Shown: positions 33,048-42,564 of the stretch, piece after piece
How positions within the stretch are numbered: the first letter of the stretch is position 1
Layout of the letters: the number at the start of each line of letters is the position of its first letter
Assembly (NCBI RefSeq): GCF_030317115.1
Contig: NZ_JASZYF010000024.1
Coordinates: 29,089 to 93,088 of the forward strand
DNA from: Variovorax gracilis
GTDB taxonomy: Bacteria; Pseudomonadota; Gammaproteobacteria; Burkholderiales; Burkholderiaceae_C
Direction of reading: 5' to 3'
DNA length: 64,000 bases
Position numbers and translations under genes: made by a program
Notes under the pieces: generated by a model
The model's database searches: none
Seen by the model: the letters and a program-made list of their open reading frames with translations, nothing else
What the model was told of the DNA's origin: nothing

Positions 33048-33872
33048 TTGGATTCAACCGACGTAGCCAGACATTGGGAAGCCAACGCAGAGGCTTGGAC
33101 TCGACAGGCCCGCAACGGATTCGACATCTTCCGCGACGCGGTGAACACGCCCGCGTTCATGGCCCAGCTTCCGTCCATCCAGGGGCGGGAGGGCCTGGAC
33201 GTCGGATGCGGCGAAGGTTCCAACACGCGGCAGCTCGCGCGGCTCGGCGCGAAGATGGTGGCAATCGACATCGCCCCGACCTTCGTCCGGCACGCACAGG
33301 AGACTGAGTGCAAGGACCCGGTGGGCATCGAATTTCGCGTCGGCGACGGCATGGCGCTGCCCTTCGACGAGGCATCCTTCGATTTCGTGACGGCCTTCAT
33401 GTCGCTGATGGACATGCCGGACCCTCAGCGCGCCTTGCGGGAGGCAAACCGGGTCTTGCGGCCCGGCGGATTCCTCCAGTTCTCCATTCTTCACCCCTGC
33501 TTCGTACCGCCGCATCGCAAGGTGCTGCGCCGACGGGACGGCAAGACCCGCGCCATCGAGATCGGCGACTACTTCGCATCGACGGCGGGAAGAGTCGACA
33601 CCTGGTGGTTCTCGATGTTGTCCAGGAAGCAGCGGCAGGAGGTCGCGCCCTTCCAGACGCCCATCTTCCACCGCACGCTCAGCCAATGGATCGATCTCGT
33701 CATCGGCGCGGGCTTCGCCATCGAGAAACTGGGCGAACCCACGGCCGGGGCCGCGCCGGGGCGGCGCGAGGCCGTGCTGGAGGACACCGAGGTGGCGCCC
33801 CTGTCGCTGATCGTGCTCGCGACCAAGCGCCGGGCGTCGTGCTGCCCTTCCTCCCTTCCTCCTACTCCTTGA
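33048..33872 (+). CDS. SAM-dependent class I methyltransferase
   Basis: Methyltransferase of 274 residues with motif I LDVGCGEGSNTRQLARLGAK near residue 47 (shown in part), acidic AIDIAP, and motif LREANRVLRPGG near residue 140. The substrate is unknown. No ATG fits; the TTG at 33048 preceded by GGAAAGGGAATG is the best start and gives the usual DSTDVARHWEANAEAW N-terminus. Its last 11 bases overlap the end of the convergent ABC permease gene. It has no obvious partners and may be a stand-alone gene. Confidence 0.8.
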   Translation: MDSTDVARHWEANAEAWTRQARNGFDIFRDAVNTPAFMAQLPSIQGREGLDVGCGEGSNTRQLARLGAKMVAIDIAPTFVRHAQETECKDPVGIEFRVGDGMALPFDEASFDFVTAFMSLMDMPDPQRALREANRVLRPGGFLQFSILHPCFVPPHRKVLRRRDGKTRAIEIGDYFASTAGRVDTWWFSMLSRKQRQEVAPFQTPIFHRTLSQWIDLVIGAGFAIEKLGEPTAGAAPGRREAVLEDTEVAPLSLIVLATKRRASCCPSSLPPTP

Positions 33873-34740
33873 CGGAGCCCGTCAGGCCCGAAACGTAGTA
33901 CTCGACGAAAAACGAGTAGATGAAGGCCACCGGCAGCGAGCCCAGCAGCGCGCCGGCCATCAGCGGCCCCCACTGGTAGACGTCGCCCTGCACCAGTTCG
34001 GTGACCACCCCCACGGGCAGCGTCTTGATCTCCGAAGACGAGACGAAGGTCAGCGCATAGATGAACTCGTTCCACGACAGCGTGAAGGCGAAGATGCCTG
34101 CCGAGATCAGCCCCGGCACCGCGAGCGGCAGCACGATCTTCACCAGGATCTGCCAGCGGCTGGCGCCGTCGATGAGCGCGCACTCCTCCAGCTCGGCCGG
34201 GATCGAGCGGAAGTAGCCCATCAGCAGCCAGGTGCAGAACGGGATCAGGAAGGTCGGATAGGTCAGGATCAGCGCCAGGCGCGTGTCGAAGAGGCCGAGA
34301 TTGAAGACCACGTTCGCCAGCGGAATGAACAGGATCGACGGCGGCACCAGATAGGCCAGGAAGATGGCGAGCCCGGTCTGCCGCGAACCCTTGAAGCGCA
34401 GCCGCTCGATGGCATAGGCGGCAAACACCGACGCCGCCAGCGAGAAGAAGGTGGAGACCACCGACACCAGCACCGTGTTCCAGAGCCACTCCGGATACGC
34501 CGTGTCGAACAGCAGTTTGTGGAAATGCCCGATCGTCGGCGCAATGACCCAGAACGGATTGCCTTCGCGCGACAGCAGCTCCGCATCAGGCTTCACCGAA
34601 GTGATGGCCATCCAGTAGAACGGGAACAGCAGCACGAACAGGAACACCAGCAGCGGCAGGTAGACCGTGACCGCCTTGCGCGGCACGGACTCCAGATAGC
34701 TCATGCCGACGACGTCGATCTTCCCCGCCTTCGAGCTCAT
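33862..34740 (-). CDS. Sugar ABC transporter permease, MalG type
   Basis: Inner-membrane permease of 292 residues with six helices and the cytoplasmic EAA loop (ELEECALIDGASRWQILVKIVLP near residue 185, seen in two parts), which docks on the ATPase. The FPFYWMAITSVKP segment near the N-terminus is typical of the MalG/UgpE class. It is the last gene of the four-gene importer, and its ATG overlaps the preceding permease stop (ATGA). Confidence 0.92.
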   Translation of the reverse strand: MSSKAGKIDVVGMSYLESVPRKAVTVYLPLLVFLFVLLFPFYWMAITSVKPDAELLSREGNPFWVIAPTIGHFHKLLFDTAYPEWLWNTVLVSVVSTFFSLAASVFAAYAIERLRFKGSRQTGLAIFLAYLVPPSILFIPLANVVFNLGLFDTRLALILTYPTFLIPFCTWLLMGYFRSIPAELEECALIDGASRWQILVKIVLPLAVPGLISAGIFAFTLSWNEFIYALTFVSSSEIKTLPVGVVTELVQGDVYQWGPLMAGALLGSLPVAFIYSFFVEYYVSGLTGSVKE

Positions 34741-35648
34741 TTGTCAGATCCCCCCTGTTGCCACGCCCTTCGCTGGAGCCCGAAGAAGCTGAACATGATG
34801 CAGGCCAGCAGGAACGGCACCATCGCAATCGCGATGGCCGCGCCTTCGCCCAGGGCACCGCCCGAGATGGCGCGCTGGAAGGAGAGCGTCGCCATCAGGT
34901 GCGTCGCATTGAGCGGCCCTCCGCGCGTGATGACGTAGATCAACTGGAAATCGGTGAAGGTGAACAGCACCGAGAAGGTCATCACCACCGCGATGATCGG
35001 CGTGAGCAAGGGCATGGTCACATGGCGGAACTGCTGCCATGGCGTTGCTCCGTCGATGGCTGAAGCTTCGTAATACGAAGGCGAGATGGTCTGCAGGCCC
35101 GCGAGCAAGGTGATGGCCACGAAGGGCACGCCGCGCCACACATTGGCGGCAATCACGGCGAAGCGCGCATTCCACGGATCGCCGAGGAAATCGATGTACT
35201 TGTCGATCAGCCCCATCTTCATCAGCGCCCAGCTGATGATCGAGAACTGCGAGTCGTAGATCCACCAGAAGGCGATGGCCGACAGCGCGGTGGGCACGAT
35301 GTAGGGCAGCAGGATGACGGCACGGAAGAAGGTCTTGAAGCGGATGTTCTTGTTCAGCAGAACCGCCAGCCATAGCCCGAGGAAGAACTTGAACACGCTC
35401 GCCACCGCCGTGTAGAAGAGCGTGTTGAACAGGGCCAGCCGCGTCACCGCGTCGTTCCACAGGAACTGGTAGTTTTCCAGCCCGATCCACTCGCCCGGCC
35501 GGCCGACCTTGGCGTCGGTGAAGCCCAGCCAGGTGCCGAGTCCGAGTGGATAGGTGAGGAACAGCAGCAACAGCACCGCCGCCGGCAACATGAACATGAA
35601 GCCGAGGGCGTTGCGGCTGTTCTGGAACTTGGCCAGTCGGGTGGTCAT
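34737..35648 (-). CDS. Sugar ABC transporter permease, MalF type
   Basis: Inner-membrane permease of 303 residues with six main helices and an EAA-loop (SYYEASAIDGATPWQQFRHVTMP in pieces: YYEASAIDGATPWQ, FRHVTMPLL). WLGFTDAKVGRPGEWIGLENY, an N-terminal periplasmic segment, is typical of MalF/UgpA proteins. The ATG at 35648 is 22 bases after the stop of the binding-protein gene. It pairs with the MalG-type subunit. Confidence 0.92.
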   Translation of the reverse strand: MTTRLAKFQNSRNALGFMFMLPAAVLLLLFLTYPLGLGTWLGFTDAKVGRPGEWIGLENYQFLWNDAVTRLALFNTLFYTAVASVFKFFLGLWLAVLLNKNIRFKTFFRAVILLPYIVPTALSAIAFWWIYDSQFSIISWALMKMGLIDKYIDFLGDPWNARFAVIAANVWRGVPFVAITLLAGLQTISPSYYEASAIDGATPWQQFRHVTMPLLTPIIAVVMTFSVLFTFTDFQLIYVITRGGPLNATHLMATLSFQRAISGGALGEGAAIAIAMVPFLLACIMFSFFGLQRRAWQQGGSDK

Positions 35649-35670
35649 TGAGTCCGGGCTTCGGGCTTGA

Positions 35671-36999
35671 TCAAACCTTGTAGTAGCGCTCGGCGCGTTT
35701 CTGGGCGCGCTCGGCCGCTTCCTTCGGCGACTTCGAACCGCTCGCTGCCTCGGCCACCATGTTGGGAATGATGAAGTCCGCCGCCGCGCCGGCGGATGCA
35801 TAGCCCAGCTTGCCTTCGTAACCGGCCGGACGCAGGTTCTTGACCGAATCGCGGTACGGCGTGTTCTTGGGGTCCGAGGTCCAGATCGGATTGGCCTCGT
35901 AGGCGCGCAGCGGCTGCGCCACGTAGCCGCCGCCGCCCTTCAGCCAGTCGTCGAACTGCGGCCGCTCCATCATGAAGCGCAGGAACTCCTTCGAGGCCTG
36001 CGGGTACTTGGTGTACTTCATGATCATCTGGTTAAAGAACAGGTGCGACTCGGTCGGCACACCCACCGGCCCCACGGGAAACACCGCGTGGTTGATGTCG
36101 GCGGCCATCTCCTTGACCTTCGGATCGGGCGAGTTCTTGGCGGTGTAGTAGATCGAAATGCCGTTGTTGGTGACGCCGATCTGCCCGTCGAGGAAGGCCT
36201 TGTTGTTGTTCGGGTCCAGCCACGACAGCGTGCCGGGGATGAAGTTGGCGTAGAGCTCCTTGGCGTATTCCAGCGCCTTGAGCGTCTCGGGGCTGTCGAT
36301 CACCACCTTGTTGTTCTTGTCGACCAACTTGCCGCCGAAGGCCCAGATGAGCCAGTTGGTCCACACGCTGTCACCGGTCGCATTGCCCAGCGCCATGCCG
36401 CCGGGGGTGCCCTTTTCCTTCATCGCCTTGTAGAGCTTGAGAAAGTCGTCGGTGTTCGTCGGAAACTTGTCGAAGCCTGCCGCCTTGACCATGCTCTCGC
36501 GATAGACGATCAGCGAGCCGGATGCGCCCAGCGCCAGGCCGATCCACTTCTTGCCGTCCGGCCGCATGAACATCTCGGCGGCGGGATACCAGCCGCCGTA
36601 TTTCTTGCCGAGGTATTCCGCGAGGTCGGTGACGTCGAGCAGCTTGTCCGGATAGAGATTGGCGTCGTCGTTGGTCGACAGGATGATGTCCGGCCCGGCG
36701 CCGGTGTTGGCCGCCACGGCCGCCTTGGGCCGCACATCCTCCCAGCCTTCGTTGTCGACGCGCACCTCGATGCCGGTGGTCTCGGTGAACTTCTTGACGT
36801 TCGCCATGTAGGCGTCGATGTCGCCCTGCACGAAGCGGCTCCAGCGCAGCACCCGCAGCTTGGCACCCTTCTCGGGCTTGAAGGTCAGCGTTTGTGCATT
36901 CGCCAGCGGCGAGAAGATCGCAGTGCCGACGCCCAGCGAGGCAGCGGCGGCGATGCCGGCCGAACTTTTCAGAATCTTGCGGCGATTGAAATCACTCAT
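35671..36999 (-). CDS. Sugar ABC transporter substrate-binding protein (Tat-exported)
   Basis: Family 1 extracellular solute-binding protein of 442 residues. The N-terminus has a twin-arginine signal (NRRKILKSSAGIAAAASLG) ending at ANAQ (about residue 36), so export is probably by the Tat pathway. The body shows VLRWSRFVQGD, GAGPDIILSTNDDA and NNGISIYYTAKNS, the usual fold for sugars, glycerol phosphates or similar polyols. Neighbouring sugar-acid catabolic genes suggest a sugar or sugar acid; the exact ligand is unknown. Confidence 0.92.
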   Translation of the reverse strand: MSDFNRRKILKSSAGIAAAASLGVGTAIFSPLANAQTLTFKPEKGAKLRVLRWSRFVQGDIDAYMANVKKFTETTGIEVRVDNEGWEDVRPKAAVAANTGAGPDIILSTNDDANLYPDKLLDVTDLAEYLGKKYGGWYPAAEMFMRPDGKKWIGLALGASGSLIVYRESMVKAAGFDKFPTNTDDFLKLYKAMKEKGTPGGMALGNATGDSVWTNWLIWAFGGKLVDKNNKVVIDSPETLKALEYAKELYANFIPGTLSWLDPNNNKAFLDGQIGVTNNGISIYYTAKNSPDPKVKEMAADINHAVFPVGPVGVPTESHLFFNQMIMKYTKYPQASKEFLRFMMERPQFDDWLKGGGGYVAQPLRAYEANPIWTSDPKNTPYRDSVKNLRPAGYEGKLGYASAGAAADFIIPNMVAEAASGSKSPKEAAERAQKRAERYYKV

Positions 37000-37042
37000 T
37001 CATGTCTCCTGTTGTTGAACGGCCAGAAAGAAACTCCAGAAC

Positions 37043-38116
<1,074 letters not shown>

Positions 38117-38246
38117 GCACTGGAGTCCTGGAAAGTTCGCGGGTCGACGCAACGACACGGAAGGCTCCACGTCGCAAACGCGGAGTATTGGCATTGCAAC
38201 AAACCCGCGCATCAGGGCAAACCGGTACGCATTAACCCCCGTAGAT
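38117..38246. promoter_or_regulatory. Divergent promoter region of the sugar importer and GntR operons
   Basis: A 130-base spacer between opposite starts. The GntR-proximal edge carries TTGTATGATGACCTGATAAC, which resembles half-sites of FadR-type GntR operators, but no clean palindrome is present. It would hold promoters for both the importer and the regulator/catabolic genes. Confidence 0.4.
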
Positions 38247-39089
38247 TTGTATGATGACCTGATAACCGAGCTCACTTCCCCCACCGCCGTCCGGACTTCG
38301 GCACCCTCCCAGCCCCTGCAGTTGATCGTCGATCGGCTGTCGGACCGGTTGGCGGCACTGCTGGGCGCGCAGATCGAGTCCGGCGCGCTCCAGCCCGGCG
38401 ACAGGCTGCCGACAGAGCAGCAATTGGCCTCGGCGCACGGCGTGTCGCGCACGGTGGTTCGGGAGGCGGTCCACCAGCTCAGGTCCAAGGGGATGGTGCA
38501 ATCGCGCCAGGGCTCCGGGGTCTATGTGGCGCCCCGGCCGGTCAACCTTCCGCTGGCCTTCGACCCGACGGTCTTGACGTCCGTGCAGGCGGTCGTCCAC
38601 GTGGTCGAGGTGCGTCGCGTGCTCGAAGGCGAGATCGCCGCGCTGGCTGCCGAGCGGGCCAGCCGTGCTCAGATCGCAGCATTGCGCCGCGCGCTCAAGG
38701 CCATCGACGAGGCCGTGGCCGACGGCCGCGACGGCGTCGCCGAGGACCTGGCCTTTCACCGCGTGATCGGCGAATCGACCGGCAACCCGCAGTTCCGGCT
38801 GCTGCTCGGCTTCCTGGAGCAATACCTGCGCGAAGGCATGCGCATCACGCGGGGCAACGAAGCCCGGCGCATCGACTTCATGACGGCGGTGCAAAGCGAG
38901 CACCGCGCCATCTTCGAAGCCATTGCCGCGCACGACCCTGTCGCGGCCCGACTTCATGCGACTGAACATCTGATCCGCGGAGAGCAGCGGCTGGTCGAGG
39001 GCGGCATCATCGATGGCCGCCGTCGGCAAGCGGCGGCCAAGGCCGTGCGCGCCGCGGTTTCTTCCACCCCACGACCTCGCAAGCATTGA
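38247..39089 (+). CDS. GntR/FadR-type regulator of the sugar-acid cluster
   Basis: Regulator with winged helix (LQPGDRLPTEQQLASAHGVS, RTVVREAVHQLRSKGMV) and C-terminal FCD ligand domain (FHRVIGESTGNPQFRLLLGFLEQY in parts: FHRVIGESTGN, LLLGFLEQY; EHRAIFEAIAAHDP). It is about 280 residues from the TTG at 38247, but the start is uncertain: no in-frame ATG lies near the HTH and no strong ribosome site is visible. It probably represses the divergent importer and the two catabolic genes 10 and 1026 bases downstream. Confidence 0.82.
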   Translation: MYDDLITELTSPTAVRTSAPSQPLQLIVDRLSDRLAALLGAQIESGALQPGDRLPTEQQLASAHGVSRTVVREAVHQLRSKGMVQSRQGSGVYVAPRPVNLPLAFDPTVLTSVQAVVHVVEVRRVLEGEIAALAAERASRAQIAALRRALKAIDEAVADGRDGVAEDLAFHRVIGESTGNPQFRLLLGFLEQYLREGMRITRGNEARRIDFMTAVQSEHRAIFEAIAAHDPVAARLHATEHLIRGEQRLVEGGIIDGRRRQAAAKAVRAAVSSTPRPRKH

Positions 39090-39099
39090 AGGAGACTGC

Positions 39100-40116
39100 A
39101 TGAAACTCATGATCACCGGGGGCGGCGGCTTCGTCGGCGCGCGCCTCGCGCGCACGCTGCTGAAGCGCGGCACCCTGGCCGGCGAACGCATCGATCGCCT
39201 CGTCCTGACCGACATCGCCCCGCCGCCGGTCGACCTGCTCGCCGATGCCCGGGTCGAAGCGCGCACCGGGCCACTGCTGGCGCAGACCGAGGCGCTGCGC
39301 GAGGAGCCTTTCGATGGCGTGTTCCACCTCGCGTCTGCCGTCTCCGGTGAATGCGAGCTCGATTTCGACCTCGGCCTGCGCTCGAATCTCGACAGCACGC
39401 GTGCACTGCTCGATGCCATCCGGGCGAACGTCAACGCGGGCGGCAAGGTGCCGCGCGTGGTGTTCTCCAGCTCGGTGGCGGTGTTCGGGCCCGACCCCGC
39501 CGTGCCGCTGCCGAAAATCGTCGCCGACGACACCCTGCCCGCGCCGCAGACCTCCTACGGCACACAGAAGCTGATGTGCGAGCACCTCATTGCCGACTAC
39601 ACGCGCAAGCGCTACGTCGATGGTCGCGCCGCGCGCCTGATGACCGTGACCGTGCGCCCTGGCAGGCCGAACGGCGCCGCGTCGTCCTTCTTCAGCGGCA
39701 TCATCCGCGAGCCCCTGGCTGGCGTGGAATCTGTGTGTCCCGTGTCGCCCGACGTGTCACACCCGGTGTCGTCTCCGTCACGCACGGTCGACGGGTTGAT
39801 CGCTGTCTATGAAGCCAGCCGCGATGCCTTCTGCGGCCGCACTGCGCTCAACCTGCCCGCCCTGAACGTGCGCGTGAGCGACATGCTCGATGCGCTCGAA
39901 AAAGTGGCAGGCCCGGCCGTGCGCGCCCGCGTGCGCTTCGAGCGCGACGAGCGCATTGCCGGCATCGTGGCGAACTGGCCGAGCGGCGCATCGGCCGCAC
40001 GAGCCGCTCGGCTCGGCCTGCATCCTCACGAAAACTTCGCCGACATCGTCCAGCAATACATCGACGACTGTGCGGCATTGCCAAACGCCAGCGAAACCCT
40101 GAAGGGAATGTCCTGA
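39100..40116 (+). CDS. NAD-dependent epimerase/dehydratase-family dehydrogenase (DenD-like)
   Basis: Short-chain-type enzyme of 338 residues with the NAD motif ITGGGGFVGARLARTLLKRG near residue 5 (in parts) and the catalytic TSYGTQK (Tyr and Lys) near residue 151, preceded by VVFSSSVAVFG. The YGTQK form is typical of DenD, the D-erythronate dehydrogenase, and related sugar-acid dehydrogenases. Ten bases after the GntR gene and overlapping the dehydratase start by one base, it probably oxidises a sugar or sugar acid before dehydration. The true substrate is unknown. Confidence 0.8.
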   Translation: MKLMITGGGGFVGARLARTLLKRGTLAGERIDRLVLTDIAPPPVDLLADARVEARTGPLLAQTEALREEPFDGVFHLASAVSGECELDFDLGLRSNLDSTRALLDAIRANVNAGGKVPRVVFSSSVAVFGPDPAVPLPKIVADDTLPAPQTSYGTQKLMCEHLIADYTRKRYVDGRAARLMTVTVRPGRPNGAASSFFSGIIREPLAGVESVCPVSPDVSHPVSSPSRTVDGLIAVYEASRDAFCGRTALNLPALNVRVSDMLDALEKVAGPAVRARVRFERDERIAGIVANWPSGASAARAARLGLHPHENFADIVQQYIDDCAALPNASETLKGMS

Positions 40117-41942
40117 TGAAACCCACGAGCAAGAAGAACAAGGCCAAGGCGGCACCCAAGGGCAAGCTGGCATTGCGCTCGCAAGCCTGGTTCGACAATC
40201 CGGCCAACGCCGACATGACGGCGCTCTACCTGGAGCGCACGATGAACTTCGGCCTCGGCTTCGACGAACTGCAGTCGGGCCGGCCGATCATCGGCATCGC
40301 GCAGACCGGCTCGGACATCGCGCCCTGCAACCGCCATCACCTGGTGCTGGCCGAACGTACGCGCGAGGGCATTCGCGATGCGGGCGGCATCGCCTTCGAG
40401 TTTCCTATCCATCCCATCCAGGAAACCTGCAAGCGCCCCACCGCGGCGCTCGACCGCAACTTGCAGTACCTGTCGCTGGTCGAGGTGCTGTACGGCTATC
40501 CGATCGACGGCGTGGTACTGACGACCGGCTGCGACAAGACGACGCCGGCCCAGCTGATGGCGGCCGCCACGGTGGATATTCCGGCGATTGCGCTCAACTC
40601 GGGCCCGATGCTCAACGGCTGGTACGAAGGCGAGCGCACGGGCTCGGGCACCATCGTCTGGCGCGCGCGCGAGTTGATGGCGGCGGGGAAGATCGGCTAC
40701 CAGGAATTCCTGAAGCTCGTGGCGTCCTCCGCGCCGTCGACCGGGCACTGCAACACGATGGGCACGGCATCGACCATGAACTCGCTCGCCGAGGCGCTGG
40801 GCATGACGCTGCCGGGCAGCGCCGCCATTCCCGCGCCCTACCGCGACCGTCAGGAGATGGCCTACATGACCGGCAAGCGCATCGTCGAGATGGTGCGCGA
40901 GAACCTGAAGCCTTCGGACATCCTCACGCGAGCCGCCTTCGAGAACGCGATCATCGTGAACTCCGCGCTCGGCGGCTCGACGAACGCACCAGTGCACCTG
41001 AACGCCATCGCGCGCCACATCGGCGTCGAGTTGACGACGGACGACTGGGAAAAACACGGCTACAAGATTCCGCTGATCGTCAATCTTCAGCCGGCAGGCG
41101 AGTACCTCGGCGAAGACTACTACCGTGCGGGCGGCGTGCCCGCAGTGGTCGCCGAGCTGATCGCGCAAGGCAAGATCAAGCCGGCCCTCACCGCCAACGG
41201 CAAGACGCTCATCGAGAACTGCGAAGGCCAGTTCACCAGCGACCGCAAGGTGATCTTTCCGTACGCGAAGCCGATGAAGAAGAATGCCGGCTTCCTCAAC
41301 CTGAAGGGCAACCTGTTCGACTCCGCGATCATGAAGACCAGCGTCATCACGCCGGAATTCCATGCGCGCTACCTGGAGGACCCGAAGGACCCGATGGCCT
41401 TCGAAGGCACGGCCATCGTGTTCGACGGCCCCGAGGACTACCACCGCCGCATCGACGACCCGAAGATGAAGATCGACCCGAAGAGCGTGCTGTTCATGCG
41501 CGGCGTCGGGCCCGTCGGCTATCCGGGCGCAGCCGAGGTGGTCAACATGCGTGCACCGTCCTACCTGATCAAGAAGGGGATCACCGCCCTGCCTTGCATC
41601 GGCGACGGCCGGCAATCAGGCACCTCGGGCTCGCCGTCGATCCTCAATGCCTCGCCCGAAGCCGCGACCGGCGGCGGACTGGCGCTGGTGCAGACGGGCG
41701 ACCGCGTGCGCATCGACCTGAAGAAGCGAACGGCGAACATGCTGGTGTCGGACGAGGAACTTGCGAAGCGCCGCGCCAAGCTGGAGGCGGCGGGCGGCTA
41801 CCCGTATCCGGCCAGCCAGACGCCGTGGCAGGAAATCCAGCGCGGCATCGTCGATGAGTTGTCCGAAGGGATGGTGCTGAAGCCAGCGGTCAAGTACCAG
41901 AAGATCCACGCGACCTTCGGCATTCCGCGGGACAACCACTAG
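40116..41942 (+). CDS. IlvD/Edd-family sugar-acid dehydratase
   Basis: Fe-S dehydratase of 608 residues in the XylD/arabonate dehydratase branch that converts sugar acids to 2-keto-3-deoxy acids. Fe-S cysteines are visible in DIAPCNRHH (near 70), TTGCDKTTPAQ (near 138) and STGHCNTMGTAST (near 210). GDGRQSGTSGSPSILNASPEA near residue 490 is the family's C-terminal loop (shown in part). A Lys-rich N-terminal tail (KKNKAKAAPKGK) is unusual. It is coupled to the DenD-like gene and likely handles the product of that enzyme. Confidence 0.9.
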   Translation: MKPTSKKNKAKAAPKGKLALRSQAWFDNPANADMTALYLERTMNFGLGFDELQSGRPIIGIAQTGSDIAPCNRHHLVLAERTREGIRDAGGIAFEFPIHPIQETCKRPTAALDRNLQYLSLVEVLYGYPIDGVVLTTGCDKTTPAQLMAAATVDIPAIALNSGPMLNGWYEGERTGSGTIVWRARELMAAGKIGYQEFLKLVASSAPSTGHCNTMGTASTMNSLAEALGMTLPGSAAIPAPYRDRQEMAYMTGKRIVEMVRENLKPSDILTRAAFENAIIVNSALGGSTNAPVHLNAIARHIGVELTTDDWEKHGYKIPLIVNLQPAGEYLGEDYYRAGGVPAVVAELIAQGKIKPALTANGKTLIENCEGQFTSDRKVIFPYAKPMKKNAGFLNLKGNLFDSAIMKTSVITPEFHARYLEDPKDPMAFEGTAIVFDGPEDYHRRIDDPKMKIDPKSVLFMRGVGPVGYPGAAEVVNMRAPSYLIKKGITALPCIGDGRQSGTSGSPSILNASPEAATGGGLALVQTGDRVRIDLKKRTANMLVSDEELAKRRAKLEAAGGYPYPASQTPWQEIQRGIVDELSEGMVLKPAVKYQKIHATFGIPRDNH

Positions 41943-41944
41943 GA

Positions 41945-41960
41945 CCGGGGCCAGCCCCGG
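41945..41960. terminator. Possible bidirectional hairpin between convergent genes
   Basis: CCGGGG-CCAG-CCCCGG, a perfect 6-bp stem with a 4-base loop in the 31-base gap between the dehydratase gene and the DUF4136 gene. There is no U-tract on either strand, so it is a weak terminator candidate. Confidence 0.4.
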
Positions 41961-41973
41961 CCCACGCGTCAGG

Positions 41974-42498
41974 TCACTTCGCCGGCGTAACGCCCGGCGG
42001 AAAGCCGGCGAACATCTTGTCGAGCGCGGCTTGCAGCAAGGCCGTCATCCTCGCGGGGTCGCTGTCCAGCGTCCCGCTTGCCGCGCCGCGCCAGACGGCC
42101 TGCTTGCGCGCGCCGTCGTACATATCGACCACCAGCGTCCCGACCTCGTAGGTGTCGACCCGCGACCCCGTCGCTGGAGGTCCGAACCCGCCCCACCCGA
42201 TGTAGCCGACACTGGAGCTGTTGGCAGTCTGTCGCTCCGACGTCGTGACCCGCGCGGCAACGTGCACGTCGCCGTTGGGTACCAGCTTCCATCCCCTGCC
42301 CTGCAGCCGCGAATCGACGCCGTCGACGATGCGCTGCTGCACCAGAGGCGAAGCGACGCCCTCCGGCCTTCCGATCCAGCTATAGGTACGAAAGCGGGAA
42401 AAGTTGGTGCCGGGATCGACGTCGATGTGGACGGTCGGCGTGCTGGCGCAAGCCGAAAGGAGCACGGCAAATCCCAATGCAGCGAACCGACCCATCAT
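41974..42498 (-). CDS. DUF4136 lipoprotein
   Basis: Envelope lipoprotein of 174 residues with lipobox LSAC near residue 18 and the DUF4136 pattern VHIDVDPGTNFSRFRTYSW. The family function is unknown. Two ATG codons are adjacent (42498 and 42495), and a GGAG site five bases before the first favours it. It shares the minus strand with the ketosynthase gene 66 bases upstream but seems unrelated to it. Confidence 0.85.
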   Translation of the reverse strand: MMGRFAALGFAVLLSACASTPTVHIDVDPGTNFSRFRTYSWIGRPEGVASPLVQQRIVDGVDSRLQGRGWKLVPNGDVHVAARVTTSERQTANSSSVGYIGWGGFGPPATGSRVDTYEVGTLVVDMYDGARKQAVWRGAASGTLDSDPARMTALLQAALDKMFAGFPPGVTPAK

Positions 42499-42564
42499 GT
42501 TGACTCCAATGATTGCTGGTCGAGCCAGTTTAGCCGTCCTCACGCGTGAATCCGCGCGCGGCGA

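Noticed and set aside
38250..38270. TATGATGACCTGATAAC as a GntR operator
   Set aside because: No clean inverted repeat can be drawn. It is left as a possible half-site within the divergent promoter region rather than called as an operator.
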